Source of the DNA: Papaver somniferum
Lineage: Eukaryota > Streptophyta > Magnoliopsida > Ranunculales > Papaveraceae
Length of the DNA stretch: 64,000 nt
Direction of reading: 5' to 3'
Assembly (NCBI RefSeq): GCF_003573695.1
Contig: NC_039359.1
Span: forward strand, 141,629,112 to 141,693,111
The notes beneath the pieces were generated by a model. The model made no database searches, had not been told where the DNA came from, and worked only from the letters and a program-made list of their open reading frames with translations. Position 1 is the stretch's first letter. Each line of letters begins with the position of its first letter. Positions 9,440 through 21,312 of this stretch are shown one piece after another. The translations under genes and the position numbers were made by a program.

Positions 9440-10815
9440 AAATATCGTTTGGTCCTTTTTTAGGTGGGCCCAAGTCTGTTTGGTCCTTTAGGAAAACGCC
9501 TTTACTATTTGGTCCATAATTATTTAAAAATATTAAACCGGCAAAAGTACCCTTCCGTGATAATTTTTACTTATTTTCTTGTAGCAGTTTATTCAGAAAT
9601 GAAGTCCATATAAAAACCTATACAAACCAGAGTTCATTCCAGAATTGAAGTCCATCTAAAAACCTAAAAAAACAGACTTCGTTCCAGAAATGAAGTCCAT
9701 ATAAAAACCTATACAAAACAGAGTTCATTCCAGAAATGAAGTCCATATAAAAACCTAAAAAAACAGACTTCATTCCAGAAATGAAGTCCATATAAAAACC
9801 TAAAAAAACAGACTTCATTCAGAAATGAAGTCCATATAAAAACCTATACAAATCAGACTTCATTTCTGGAATGAACTCCATATAAAAACCTAAAAAAACT
9901 GATTTCATTCCAGAAATGAAGTCCATATAAAAACCTATACAAACCAGACTTCATTCCAGAAATGAAGTCCATATAAAAACCTAAAAAAACAGATTTCGTT
10001 CCAGAAATGAAGTCCATATAAAAACCTATACAAACCAGACTTCATCCCAGAAATGAACTCCATATAAAAACCTAAAAAAACAGACTTCATTCCAGAAATG
10101 AAGTCCATATAAAAACCTATACAAACCAGACTTTATTTCTGGAATGAACTCCGTATAAAAACATCAGCAGCATCATCTTCATCTTCAACAACAACAGCAA
10201 CAACAAAGAACATCATCAAAATTCATCGTCGTCATTCATCTTCAACAACAACAGCAACAAAAAACGACGAAAAATACTCAAATATTCATATTCTTCATCG
10301 ATTTCAACAACATCATATTCATTGTCGTCTTCAACATCATCTTCATCGCCGTCTTCAACAGAAACAACAACATCATCGTCTTCATCTTCTTCTTTATCAA
10401 GACAGCAACAGAAAAAACCCTAAAAACAGAGTTCATCTTCATCTTCAACACAAGCAGCAGCAGCAACATGAGATCGTCGTCATCTTCATCAAGTAGATCG
10501 TGTTCGTCATCGTCTTCAACATCAAATCTGATCAAATCATCAAGAAAAAAAAAAGAAAAGAGAGAGAGAAAAGTAGATCTGAAAAAGAAAAGAAGATGAG
10601 AGAGAAAGTAAATTTGAGAATGAGATATTTTCTAGTAATTTTGGTATATATGTGGTCATCCCAGGACCAAACCATTATTTTCTAGGACCAAACAATAATA
10701 TAAGGGTATTTCTGCCACCACACAATGAAAATTACATTATCCATGACATCACCATAGGACCAAACCATAATTTCTAGGACCAAATTATAATATATTTCTC
10801 AAATAGGACCAAACA
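9440..10815. mobile_element. Non-coding repeat element bounded by inverted TTTGGTCC motifs
   Basis: The left side has three TTTGGTCC motifs (about 9449, 9479 and 9509). The right side has five GGACCAAA motifs in opposite orientation (about 10664, 10684, 10762, 10780 and 10805). The interior consists of a 46-bp minisatellite (listed separately) and CAT/CAA/CAG-type simple sequence (10155-10530). Open frames inside are repeat translations. Exact ends and TSD could not be fixed, so the element class is open. Confidence 0.45.
9593..10160. repeat. Minisatellite, about 12-13 copies of a 45-46-bp unit
   Basis: Each unit contains GAAGTCCATATAAAAACCTA followed by an A- or TACA-rich spacer and CAGACTTCATTCCAGAAAT. 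Two sub-types alternate irregularly: CCTAAAAAAACAGA and CCTATACAAACCAGA. The junction of neighbouring units, TTCATTCCAGAAATGAA, is itself nearly palindromic. Two units carry that junction flipped (TTCATTTCTGGAATGAA, about 9860 and 10132). Confidence 0.85.
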
Positions 10816-10895
10816 GACACATGACTGAATCAACTGGACTAGACTCTCTCTAATTTATTATTCCTAGGACCATGTGGTATTTCCTACAAGACTTA

Positions 10896-11386
10896 GAGCA
10901 TCCACAATCATGCGACCATACCAAAAATCAAAATCAAAGGAAAAACTAAAATTTTGGGTTTGGGGGTGTTTAAACACAACGATACAACAACAAATTATAG
11001 CCAGATGTAGTTTTAATCTCTGCGAAAAACTGAGCGAACATTTAAATTTACGCATGATGGGGCGCATCTTTAACTTACGCCTGATGGGGCGTATGGGACG
11101 GACATTAAACTTACGTCCTATATGGAGCGGATTTTTAATGAACGCCAATGCATGGCCATGGAACAGATTACTTCCCATCTCAAACGTAGATAATAATTAC
11201 GCCTGATATCAGAGGCAATTTTTATTTCCGCATGACTATATATATTTTTACTCCAGATTTGAAATCAAATTTACTCCGAAACCCTAAAAAAAACAACCAA
11301 ATTTATCTTTACGCTGTTCCGTTGCGATTACCTTTTCGACTAGATTTAGTATTACTCCAGCTTTTACTCGTCCATTGTGGACGCTC
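10896..11386. mobile_element. PIF/Harbinger-like MITE, about 490 bp
   Basis: The left end GAGCATCCACAATC and right end CCATTGTGGACGCTC are near-perfect inverted repeats of the GAGCATCCACAATGG type, widespread in plant Tourist/Harbinger MITEs. The flanking trinucleotides are TTA and GTA, so the expected TWA duplication is only partly preserved. Inside are three repeats around TTTAACTTACGCCTGATGGG (about 11040-11115). No transposase. Confidence 0.55.
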
Positions 11387-11757
11387 GTAGAAAAGAACTG
11401 AAGGAGAAAATCGTTGATCGTGCAAAAGATTTTTCTAGTACCTCAAGCTCTGTTAACAGTGGCTCTCTGAATTCTAAGGGTGATGTTGCGAAAACCAAAG
11501 AAATTGAAGAAGATTCGCAGTCAACCAGTGGCAGTGGAAGAAAATTAAGCAGAGATCAAAATGATGATGTAATCGTGGGCAGTGGATTAGCAACGCATTT
11601 TGATAATCTTTTGGGTAACCTAAAAGACAGTGGTGGTGATTCGGATGTGGTATTCACAAGTGAGGAAATTAATTGTCTACTTTTGGTTATTAAGACTCTC
11701 ATAACTCATGCAAATGCCTTTAGGGTTTGTTTGGCACCAATAGAATTCAATTTCTAG
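11387..11757 (+). other. Open frame of unknown origin, no ATG
   Basis: The reading frame is open from inside the right end of the MITE to 11757 and encodes a polar, serine- and lysine-rich stretch containing FSSTSSSVNSG, KEIEEDSQSTSGSG and a leucine-rich end (INCLLLVIKTLI). No methionine occurs in it, so it is not a gene as it stands. It could be an exon cut off by the insertion on its left. I do not recognise a domain. Confidence 0.25.
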
Positions 11758-13151
11758 GTAGTTCTAACTAGGGCAGCACAAAACCGACTCAACCCACCAA
11801 CCCAACCCACATCCGCCTGAAATTACCCGTACCCGACCCAACCCACTTAGGAGCGGGTCGATTATGGGTCACAACATCAAAACTCATCGTATGGTGGGTC
11901 GACTATGGGTGACAACTTCCCTCACCCGACCCAACCCACCCACCCATCTAAATATTTCTAAATTAATGCTAACCCTTAGATTACCTATCCTAAATGAACC
12001 ACATCCATTGAAGTGATAATATATAATGCCTAAACCTAATCATCGGTAGCTTCTCTTCACTGAAGAGTCTTCAATCAGTTCCCTTCAACGGCAGTCTCAG
12101 AGGCTCAGTTTATTTTTTCATTTTCTCTTCGCTTTGTAAATCAAATCACAGCATCACCAGCAACAATCAATCAACATCGTCACCAGTAAACCAACAACCA
12201 AAAGTGAGACTAGGAATCATTGTAATTTGTAAATACTAATTAGGGTTTTGTTTCCTAAGATTGATTTTGGGTTGGCTTATTTCAATTGGGTTCTTAATGT
12301 AATGTTCATTGTATTTTATGGTGGGTAACCCACCACCCATCCGATCCAACCCACCGTAATGTGGGTCGGGTGAAAACCGACCAATTGTAATGTTGGGTTG
12401 GTTGCGGGTGACAACTTCTGTTACCCACCATCAGTGGGTTGGGTGACGGGTGAGGCCAAACCCGACCCAACCCGACCCATGTGCAGCCCTAGTTCTAACA
12501 ACCTAGAAATCCAACTACCTAGAAACCCGACTACCTTAACCGCAATACTTGATGTTTGGCATGAAAGTGGAAAATTCAATCAAAACTCATCAGCACTTAT
12601 ACTGTACTTTCTCAAAATTAGGTCATACATTTTCCAAGTGTTCAATTGTTTGTAAACAAGTAGATCATCTGAAAACAAGTAGATCATTCATGTTTTTACA
12701 GAAGGAAAAAAAAAACATCAAATTGATGATGAAAACTAATTTAACCCTAGAAGGTATATATATTTCTATTGATCCTAACTTTTTTGATTCGGAAAAAAAT
12801 CTAGGGAATTGGTAAATCCATCAAAAAGTCACAAGAATAAAGGATTCAAAAATAAAAAGATTAGTGAGAGTTGCCCAGATTTATGCTCAGGAATTTTCTC
12901 TCAATGGCGGAGCTTTCAGGAAGAGGAGAAAAAATGGAGAAGAAAGAGAAAATGACGGATGCCATTTGTATGGGTGGAAATAAGGGGTAGTTCGAACTCG
13001 TGTGGGGGTGATGTCAACTTTATTTCCATCGGAAAAAGGGAAAATAAATTGCCGAGAAAATGGAATCAGCCCTTAAATAGTTATGCCAAACACCCATGAA
13101 ATCAACTATCTCCCCCGACTCAACTCCGCCTTAAAAGTCATGGTGCCAAAC
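11729..13151. mobile_element. Possible larger TIR element, host of the nested hAT MITE
   Basis: GTTTGGCACCA at 11729-11739 is matched by TGGTGCCAAAC at 13141-13151. Inverted ends of this type are common in plant hAT-related MITEs. The extended ends (AGGGTTTGTTTGGCACCA against GAGTGCGTTTGGCACCA) agree further, but no TSD is visible. The interior outside the nested MITE is non-coding. Confidence 0.35.
11769..12491. mobile_element. hAT-type MITE (723 bp) with perfect TSD
   Basis: The ends TAGGGCAGCACA (11769) and TGTGCAGCCCTA (ending 12491) are inverted repeats with one mismatch. The flanks are the identical 8-mer GTTCTAAC (11761-11768 and 12492-12499). Both subterminal regions are loaded with CCCAACCC/GGGTTGGG and ACCCGACCC repeats (11790-11950 and 12325-12480). 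No ORF of note. Confidence 0.85.
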
Positions 13152-13244
13152 GCACTCAAGGATGAATTCGAGGGGGAAATGGCAGATGGGAAATGAATTG
13201 GTGCTTTTTGTTTGTTGTTGGTATTTTTGGGTATTTTTGTTTTA

Positions 13245-13800
13245 ATGTTTAACATATTATCTTGGAAAGTCAATGGTCTTTAACGACCCGGATAGGCGCT
13301 CTAAAATTAAGAAGCTTATCAAACGTTGGAAATCTACTATTCTTATAATTCAAAAAACTAAGCTTAATTAGTAGTTGCTCGGATCAAATAGTGCGTCAAT
13401 GTTGGGGTGCAACTCCTTGTAAGTGGATCTCTCTAAATTCGTATGGAAGATCGGGAGGTTTTTTTTTTATATTGAATTCGAATATGATTGAAGTGGTTGA
13501 CTTTTTAGAAGGTATTCATACAATTAGTATTTTTTTGTCGCAATGTGGAGGATAACTTTAGATGGGTTCTTACCGGTGCTTATGGTCCTTGTAATGGAAT
13601 GAAAAGAAAACATTTTGTATGGAGTTGGCTACTTTGCATGGTTGGGATGGTTTGTCTTGGTGTATCGATGAAGATTTAAATGAAATTAGAGTCATGGGTG
13701 AAAAAAGGGGATGTCGTAGGAGATCAAACTCTATGAAACCTTTTGATGAATTTTGTAATGATCTCGAGCTTGTGGAAAGTAGAATTGATATTTATGTTTG
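13245..13800 (+). pseudogene. LINE ORF2 endonuclease fragment
   Basis: With several frameshifts and stops, the plus strand reads as the start of an L1-type apurinic endonuclease. An opening ...ILSWKVNGLNDPDRRSKIKKLIK (positions 13249-13320) is followed by LIIQKTKL. Later come the TGAYGPCNGMKRKHF-like block and LATLHGWDGLSWCI-DEDLNEIR (13622-13690), where active copies have GGDFN-type residues. The frame ends soon after FCNDLELVE. Reverse transcriptase is missing here. Confidence 0.65.
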
Positions 13801-13819
13801 TAGATTTCTTCCTACTATT

Positions 13820-14040
13820 AATTGATCCATTTATTTTTAGATTTTGTCCCATTAATAATTGATTTTATATCATTTGATATTCATGTTTATGTTTGTTATG
13901 TAGGTGTTTTAAAATATTTTTCAATGATATAAAATTTACAAATATCCGTGGTGTAATTTGAGAGATAAATCATTTCTAAATTGTACTACTAGATCAATTA
14001 AAAATGGGACGGAAAGAATATATAAGAAGTAGGAGATGCC
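13820..14040. other. AT-rich stretch with a Stowaway-like half end
   Basis: The right end reads, on the minus strand, TTCCGTCCCATTTTTAATTG, like plant Mariner/Stowaway-type termini. On the left only a weak counterpart (TTAATTGATCCATTT, about 13817) is seen. Probably a decayed MITE between the two LINE pieces. Confidence 0.3.
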
Positions 14041-15170
14041 CTATGTATAAACGTCTGGAATGATAATCGGATACCAGGATTAGGGACACTTTTTCAGTGT
14101 TTCAAATCAAATCCAATAGTTTTCTATCTTTCATTGCATAATTGATTGATATGTCTATGAAAAAGTAGAATTCCGCTTTAATCTTTCCCTCCTCCCCTGA
14201 ATCTGTAGCTATTAGAATATGTAAGATCAATCTATTCTTTAATAGCTCTAGTCTCTTAAATAATAGAAACATAATTTGAGATGGAAGTTAACAAATACAA
14301 AAGATTGCACAGTAAAATCGGTATATAATAAACTTAATGAGAATGAAATAAATTCTTCCAACTTTTCTAGAGGACCCCTCTGGAACTCTATGGAAATTAT
14401 AAGTCTCTCTTAGAATTAATAAACTCTTTACATGAAAATGTTTACACAATGTTCTCTCAACAAACTCAAAGCTAAAAGGAATAATTGGGAATATTAGCCT
14501 TAAATGTTCTTTTTGTGGGGAACATGGGAAACAGTTTACATTGCTCATTTGCTAAAGCAGTTTGGGGATTAAGTCCCAATCCTGTTCAGGTCAATTTCAG
14601 TAACACCGCCAAAATAGTAGATATTTGTAAGGATTGTTTTCAATCCCCAAATGATATAATTTCTTTAGAACTAGTTTCTACCGGTTCATATGAAAGCAAG
14701 ATATAATAAAACTTGACAAGAGTCTTTTCAAAATCCTCAGCAATTGGTTGTAGAGATTCGAAGACATGTAGATTCTATGGGTATTTGAATCTCTTCCATC
14801 TAGTTCTACACTAATTTACAAGATGATTCAGGTACTTTTGAAAAAGGAAGAGCATGACTTTCAGATAGTATAGATCCGCAAGAACAGAGGAAATAGGTTT
14901 ATTGCAGGCAGCAACCTGGACGGCAAAAAAAAAAAAATCTCCACAATTTAAGTATAAAAAGTGATTGTAAAAGTTGAATAAAAAATCTGGATGGCAATCG
15001 AGTGGCCATTTTTTGGTGCAGCAAAGCTATTTTGGAGGAAGCAAATAGAAGATCAAGACTGCGCGAGAATTTCTTAAGAATTTTTTTTTTGTATCCAGAA
15101 CAGGTAATGAAGTAGCATATACATTAGCAAAAGAACCAAGACATTTTCTTGGTACTTTATATCACTCCTC
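14040..15170 (+). pseudogene. LINE 3' part: zinc-binding and RNase H remnants
   Basis: Decayed plus-strand frames recall the C-terminal part of plant LINE ORF2: a WNDNRIPGLGTLF-like block at about 14055-14095, then SLKCSFCGEHG ... AKAVWGLSPNPVQ at about 14495-14590, which is the reverse-transcriptase zinc-binding region. Near 15100 RTGNEVAYTLAKEP resembles the end of the RNase H domain. It is plausibly the 3' half of the same insertion as the endonuclease piece at 13245, with the reverse transcriptase deleted. Confidence 0.55.
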
Positions 15171-16365
15171 CTTTGTGTAAACTACTAGTAGATAAATCTA
15201 ATACAAGGGAAGAGACTCCAACTCCAACCCCTTATTCTTAGACGGCTCTATTCATGATGTAATCCAAAAGGTAAACCCCACCTCTAACTTCTTTATTAGT
15301 CTCATTCTCTCCGTCTCGCTTATGTTTTCCTTGCTGGCGGTTCAGCAGCATTGCCCAGACCATCCAGTTAGGTCGTACGCACGAATTCATTTGACTGATA
15401 CTCGTGCAGTCAACGATTTCGACCAACTGGTGTGTACAATGTGATTTTTCACCCGCTGTGTTACAATGTTGTTGTTGATAATATTTGACTACATTTTGTA
15501 TTTATTACTCGTAATGTTTACAAATCTATCTACAACATATAAATCTCATACTTAATAATTCACCGCTAGTCATGAATCTTCACTTCAAGATTTAACATAC
15601 GAGTCAATTTTCAAAACAGAAAACGACCCACACCATTCCATTTTATAAAGCGTCGGTGAAGGCATCTTTCTGAATTATGCAACGGTGATACAATAAGCAC
15701 GGGTAAGATTCGGATTTCATTACTTTGGTCTTACTCATTTTTTTTTAATAAATAAATAGGTTTTATCCCGAAAGATACATAACATAATAGATAACCATAA
15801 CAAACGGGACAAACTGCAAATCAATCTCATATCGGACAATGCAACGAATCTCTGATAGTAGAATCTCAGTTACCGGAATCACAGGAAAAGGAATCATAGG
15901 TGGCCAGTAGGCGTAACAGTAACACCCGCATACGTACGGGAGAGCTTGGATCGTTGGTGCATAATCCACAGTCCGAGAACATTTTTTGATTTAATCTGAT
16001 AACCACATCTTGAAGACGGTTTGACTGAAATTTTCACGGACAGAAAACAATGAACTCGCCGGATAACTCGTCGGAACTCCTCTATCTGCTGGAGAATATC
16101 AAAACCAGACTTGAAGTTATTGTCGATCAGATCGTGACCCAAACTGGGAAAGAAAATCTGATAACCCAAACTTGAAGACGATCCAACTCATTCAAAGCTG
16201 GGAATGAAACTTGAAGGCATTCTATAATGTGAATGGCAATTTTCCTTTGTTCGGTTGCTTGATATGCTTTCGATTTCCTTTTATGCTTAGCGATTTTCAT
16301 TGTTGAATCAACATTTTGAGTAAATATACAAGCAGCTCACGTGAATGAAATTTATTTACATCAAT
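15171..16365. other. Intergenic stretch; small unassigned frame at 16050-16175
   Basis: No gene recognised. A 41-codon plus-strand frame (ATG 16050, TGA 16173) reads MNSPDNSSELLYLL... and looks helical but matches nothing I know. From about 16225 to 16365 the sequence shows resemblance to 51985-52075, the left part of a duplicated host segment (see findings). Confidence 0.35.
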
Positions 16366-17024
16366 TGTAACTACTGGAAATCCATAGCACACCCAAGTAA
16401 GAAAAGAAACAGATCTAAGACATGATAAAGGTTTTGGATAAGAAATTCTTTATTGATTAACCACTCCAAGTAATGAAAAATAGTACAAGGAAACCCTAAT
16501 ATCTCACTCAAAGCAAAGCTTTCTCCCCCCAAAGAATCTGATCCCTCATACATTGCCCAAGGACCCCTATTTATAGACCAATCAACTCTATTGGTGTACA
16601 ACTCTTTTTTCTTCGCCTGGATCTCGTGGAGATGCTTTATACTTCGCCCAAATTATTTTTCATGAAGTTTTTCCCTTTCTTTCGCTGACAACTTTGGGTG
16701 TTTGTCGGGATAGCTGTCTCTTTTCTTGCTCCATAATTTACTTACTTCGCAAGTTATCTTTCCAGCCAAGTAACCTTACTTCGTCAATCTTTATTTCGTG
16801 GCTGGTGTCTTGCCGGGTACTCCAACTGATTCTTCGCAGTTTAGATTCCTTATACGAGGTACTTCGTTTTAGGATGCTTCGTGATTTGTGTTATTAGTTA
16901 GTGGCGAGGTAATTCTGACATTTGATTTGACAAGTCGTTGACCGAGATCTTTAAGTGAGATTCTTCAGTCATATTTCGTGCCTTCCTGTGCGGCCATGTG
17001 GCGAACCTATTTTGTGTACCTACA
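16366..17024 (-). repeat. 3' LTR of the first Tat element
   Basis: 659 bp, begins TGTAACTACTGG and ends GTGTACCTACA as read on the plus strand. It matches 25222-25892 with scattered substitutions; the other copy has an extra CTTGAGTACAAG-like segment near 25346. Confidence 0.85.
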
Positions 17025-17209
17025 TTTTGCCTTTTCTTATTTCGTTCGAATCTTATGAGTATGGAATAAGAATCGTTTGATATTCTTTGGCCTCCACGTT
17101 CTCCACCTTATTGCTTCCACGTGACCATGTTCTTCTGGTAACGGTCTATTACCGGTCGAGTTTCCTCGAATGTGTCGACAACTTGCTCTACCGGTAATCC
17201 TCCACTTGC

Positions 17210-17217
17210 TATAAATA
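17210..17217 (+). promoter_or_regulatory. TATA box of the antisense ORF
   Basis: TATAAATA lies between the 3' LTR and the aORF, about 130 bp before its ATG. It is followed by a pyrimidine-rich leader (CTTCTTCCTTCTCTCTTCC), so the aORF appears to have its own promoter outside the LTR. Confidence 0.5.
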
Positions 17218-17347
17218 TCTTGTTTTAACCCTAGTTTGGGTTTCTTCTTCCTTCTCTCTTCCGTGAACTCAAATTATTACTTCTTCTGCTCCTACCCTCA
17301 TTGTTACCCCTCTTTTCTCTTACTTTTCTCACTTTTCCTTCATCGTT

Positions 17348-20300
17348 ATGGCTTCAAAGAATGTTTCAATGCCTGCCACCCTCAAAACCCTTGAGGAACT
17401 CCAGGAAGATTTTTAAAAGATGGGTCTAACTTTAACCCCTGTCGTCGATTCTTCTGTATCTCCTTCTATTTCTGCAACTCAAGACATGGAGCTGAACTAC
17501 AGATGGATTCAGTCTGATACTTGGTCTGCAGACAAGATGATTGTTACTGCTGGGCAATTGAGAGCTGGGTTATCTTTCCCTCTCTACAACCCTTCTAACC
17601 CTATCTTCCTGGAGATTCTGAATAAGCTTCAGTGCGGGGTTTTCCAACTTTCTGGTAATGCAATTTGTATCTCTAATGAGTTTTGGATTCGTTCTGAGGG
17701 CGGCACTTCGCAAGCTTCGTCAGGAGTTGAGAAGTATGACTCCCGCGATTACAATGTGTATTCTTTCGTGGCTAACTATTCGGGTAGGTTTACCAGCGAG
17801 AGGAAGTACCAGGAGTGGGGCATCGATCTCATTCGGAATGTCATTTCTGCTCCCTCCAAAGCTCTTCTGTTAGATCTGGATCCCTTCAAGCTTGGGCGAA
17901 ATGACCAACTTCGCCTTTCTTGCGATGATGATTGGACGATGTTTCCTTTGGTGGTTGGGGGCCCCTTCATTTGGGGTGCTGATGATAAAGGAGTTCCTCG
18001 TGAGGGTCCTCTTCCCCAACATTGTTATCTCGCGGGTTGCGATCCTTGGAAGCTTCGATGGTCCGTGCCATCTGAGGTATTATCATGTCTCTTAGGTCTT
18101 TCTTTTTTTCTGGGCTGTGTTGGTTCCCTTACTCCTCTTCCTCTTTTATTTAGTAAGAAATGTCTGCCGCTGGTCTTCTCAAAGATCGAAAAGAGAGGGA
18201 TGTTACTGCTGAATCTTCTGTTCTTAAACAGGTAGCCACCTCGCCCATTACTTTCTTTTAGGCGTGATAACCTTAAATTATAACCCTCTATTCCTTGCAG
18301 GATAACGTTCCCCTCATCAAGCAACCTTCTTCTGAATTAACTAAAGGACGGAAAAGGCGTGATCATTCTACTATGCCTCCTTCTCCTGCTCAGGTATCTT
18401 TACTTCTTCCAAATTATCATCTCGTATACTTTGACCCTTTCAATTATCGACTTTGTTGAACTTGTTATTTCGAAGACTGTTGCTCCACATGTTCCTTCCT
18501 CTGGCGAGCCTAAAAGGCGACGCATGGTCTTGGATTTGGCTGCTTTGATCGCAGTTAGGAGCTTTGTTACTGCTCCAAGTCAACCTACTCCTCTCAAGCA
18601 TCAACCTCCTCCACCTCGTATAACTTCTTCTTCCAAGCTTACTGATTCTCCCATTCCTCCTCCTTTGGTGGTTCATGTTGATGAATCCCCTGAAAATCCT
18701 TCCCCTCGTCATAAGGGTAAGCAAAGGGTCTCGTCTACGATCTCCAATCCCCTTTATGATCCTGACATGAAGTTTCTGCAAGATATTTACCATGAGATCT
18801 CGTGCTCTTAAATCTCTGGTGACTTTTAGTGATGATGACTTTCTTTCCCAAGATGCATCTGCACTGTTGAATGCTTCTATGAGTTTGTCCCTCCAACAAC
18901 ATCCTGCTTTAATGAACTTGGTGAGCCTTCCACACTCCTTCAGTTGTGCCTTCTCCTCATTCCGAGATTTATTTATAAGTTCGATTTTTATTTCGCAGGA
19001 GGTTAATCATCACATGGCCAGCCTTGTGGAGATTAGACTCGTTCGCGAGAAGGCGAAGAAGGATGAGGCTCATATCAATGTTTTGTCGAATGAGCTTAAA
19101 GAGGAGAAGGAGTATTCCAACAAGAAAAATAAGAAGATGGAGAAGCTTCAAAGTAAGTTCCCTCCCCTTGCAGATCCATTCCTTTCCTTTGTTGTTACTT
19201 CTGTTATTTTCTTATTTCGTATTTCGTCAAGCTTGATGCATGCAACGACAAATGGATGCTTCCGAAGCGTCTGCCTCGCTGGAAGATCTTAGTGCTGAGA
19301 ATCTGAACCTTGCGACCCAGAATGATTGTTATGTGTTTGAGAACGCGATTTTGAATGAGAAGGTCGATACCCTTTTCTCGCAAGTGGACCGCCTGTCTAT
19401 CGATTGTTCTCGTAACGAAGAGATGAATCTTCATTTACACAAAAAGAACGAGCGCCTTAAGCTAGAACTCCAGCGGGTTAACAATTCCCTTACTACTTCG
19501 AGGAATATTCATTCCTCGTCGTTATCATCTTATAAGAGACTGGAGGAAGATAACGAGCGCGTAATCAGTAGAAAAAATCAGGTTGCGGTTGATCTTCGTA
19601 AATCTCGGAAAAAGGTAGCTGGCTTAAATGAGGAGATTGATTGTCTGAAGAAAAAGGTGAAATTTCTTCAGGCTCAGCTGGGTAACTCCTCGCGCTCGAA
19701 GTCTGTCAAACCTTCCTCTCAAACCAAGTCTGCAGATCTTCGCAAGAACAAGGGTGCTCTCGTCATTCAACCCATCAAAGATACTTCAAAGTCTGGTCAT
19801 GGTAAAGGTTGGGATAATGCATATCACGAGTTATGCATTCAACTCCAAGAGTCGGATTTAGCAATCTCCAAGCTGGACCACTTGTATTCCAATATCCAAG
19901 AGACCTTAAACACCACTATCTTACAGATGGAAGGTATCTTTAGGTGTAATGCGAGATACTATTGGTTATGTCAAATTTTCGTTTTCTGATAAAGTTTTGC
20001 TTTGTTTCTTACAGAGTCCAAAGAGCGTTACAAGAATCAAGTTTTTCGTCTTTCTCATGAAAGGGACGAGTCTCGCAAAGAGGTTTCTTGTCTCAAAGAT
20101 GAGGTTAAGGATTTGAATGTTGATATCGACGAGATGATAGAAGATTCTGGGAAAGTAGCGAAGTTAGCTCGCAAGAATACCCAGAACCACCTGCTCTCTC
20201 TCTTCAACAATTACTGCGACGAGCAAGGCATTCCTCATCCTATTTTTCCTATGGAAGTCTTTTCTGACGATGAGCAACCAGTCAATCGCGGAATTATCTC

Positions 20301-20418
20301 AAGTGGAGAAAAAAGGCTTGTTGAAGGTGACGAGGAGGAAGAGTCCAAGGATGCCTTTGCTTCCACGAGTTCTCACTCATGTGTTGCTTTCCAAGGTCTT
20401 ATTGTGCCTCGTAATTAA
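17348..20418 (+). pseudogene. Antisense ORF (aORF), apparently spliced, one in-frame stop
   Basis: It starts MASKNVSMPATLKTLEE at ATG 17348; a TAA at 17414 interrupts the frame, which then continues in the same register (ATG 17420). The first part, to about 18076, carries the 'putative gypsy-type transposon' region (AGQLRAGLSFPLYNPSNPIF, GAICISNEFW-like, then PREGPLPQHCYL). The middle is basic and proline-rich (TKGRKRRDHS, PTPLKHQPPPP). The last part (18970-20418) is a long coiled coil (LVREKAKKDEAHINVLSNEL; RLSHERDESRKEVSCLKDEV) and an acidic tail ending VPRN. Coding blocks are separated by short AT-rich stretches with GT...AG borders, so several introns are likely; their exact borders were not settled. 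Antisense to the element's gag-pol; function unknown. Confidence 0.6.
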
Positions 20419-21312
20419 GGTCTTATGGTGCCTCATCCTTTTTGAAGGATCTTAATTCGACGAAGTGTCAGGCGCTTATTATTCTTTCAAATAATAATCC
20501 ATCTACCTCGTCTTAACATCTGTGATGAACCCCATTTCGCGACAATGCGACAGGCCTATCCATTCCCATAAATGTTAGACCCGTGACATAGTCGTCTTTT
20601 TTGGTCACACAACTCCCTAATCTGGAGGGTGTCATCCCTTTATATACCTCTTGATTGCCCCTTCAAGGAGGTTAACCCTAACATGCATGTTGGTCTCCTC
20701 CCATCCAGTTATTACGACATTCAATTGTTTTCGTGACTCCTTATCTCCTTCGCCGATATGGCTTGAGGTTACGAAGTCACACCCTAAGTGAGGTTTCTTT
20801 GGGATCGAGTGCGTTGTAGCCAAGACTTTCCATACGGTCATGGCCGGTAATGCTCCAGACGTCCTAGGCACCCGCAGCTCAACCGAATACGTCGACGCCT
20901 TGGTCATACTCCGCACTCCAAACTGAAGGCTATCATAAAAGGGACCCTCAGCGGATAGGTCTTATCATTGCCCCTAGCTTCCTTTCTGAGAGTTTTTCAC
21001 GACATGCGTTAGGTCTTGCCTCTTGCACTTTCATGCAAACTAGGGTGCATGTCGTGGATTCTCAGCCTTCCTAGGCGAAGGGTTTAAGTTTCCCTAGAAA
21101 CCATTTATTTCGTGGATGTTATTCGCCTCCTAATCTGAGGTCTTACTCGCCTGTGTTGGGGTTTGTTTCGTTTCAAATGCTTTATGAAAATTCGTATCTT
21201 TGAATCGGTTCATCGAACTTCAAAATATTATTGCTATTATTTTGTAAATCTGATACATTTCCATGATAAGTTCACAAGTATATTTTCTCGTCTCTATGAT
21301 TCTTCCTTGATA
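20419..21312. other. Element interior between aORF and gag-like segment, no recognised domain
   Basis: About 0.9 kb in which neither strand shows a recognised retroelement domain. A complete element would carry RT, RNase H and integrase in the corresponding interval (compare 34536-37600), so this is where the pol region has been lost. Confidence 0.45.

Noticed and set aside
9618..9818. Minus-strand ORF with a repeating peptide FLGFYMDFISG
   Set aside because: It is only the translation of the 46-bp minisatellite; the unit length and frame are accidental.
9593..10160. CRISPR-like array of regularly spaced units
   Set aside because: Units are contiguous tandem repeats without unique spacers, in a plant genome.
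10278..10535. Minus-strand ORF rich in aspartate, leucine and methionine
   Set aside because: It lies in CAT/CAA-type simple sequence and has no domain; a low-complexity artefact.
10874..11206. ORFs on both strands at about 10.9-11.2 kb
   Set aside because: They lie inside the Harbinger-like MITE and translate its internal repeats.
15763..16169. Two overlapping minus-strand ORFs
   Set aside because: No motif, no plausible start context, and the two frames compete for the same bases.
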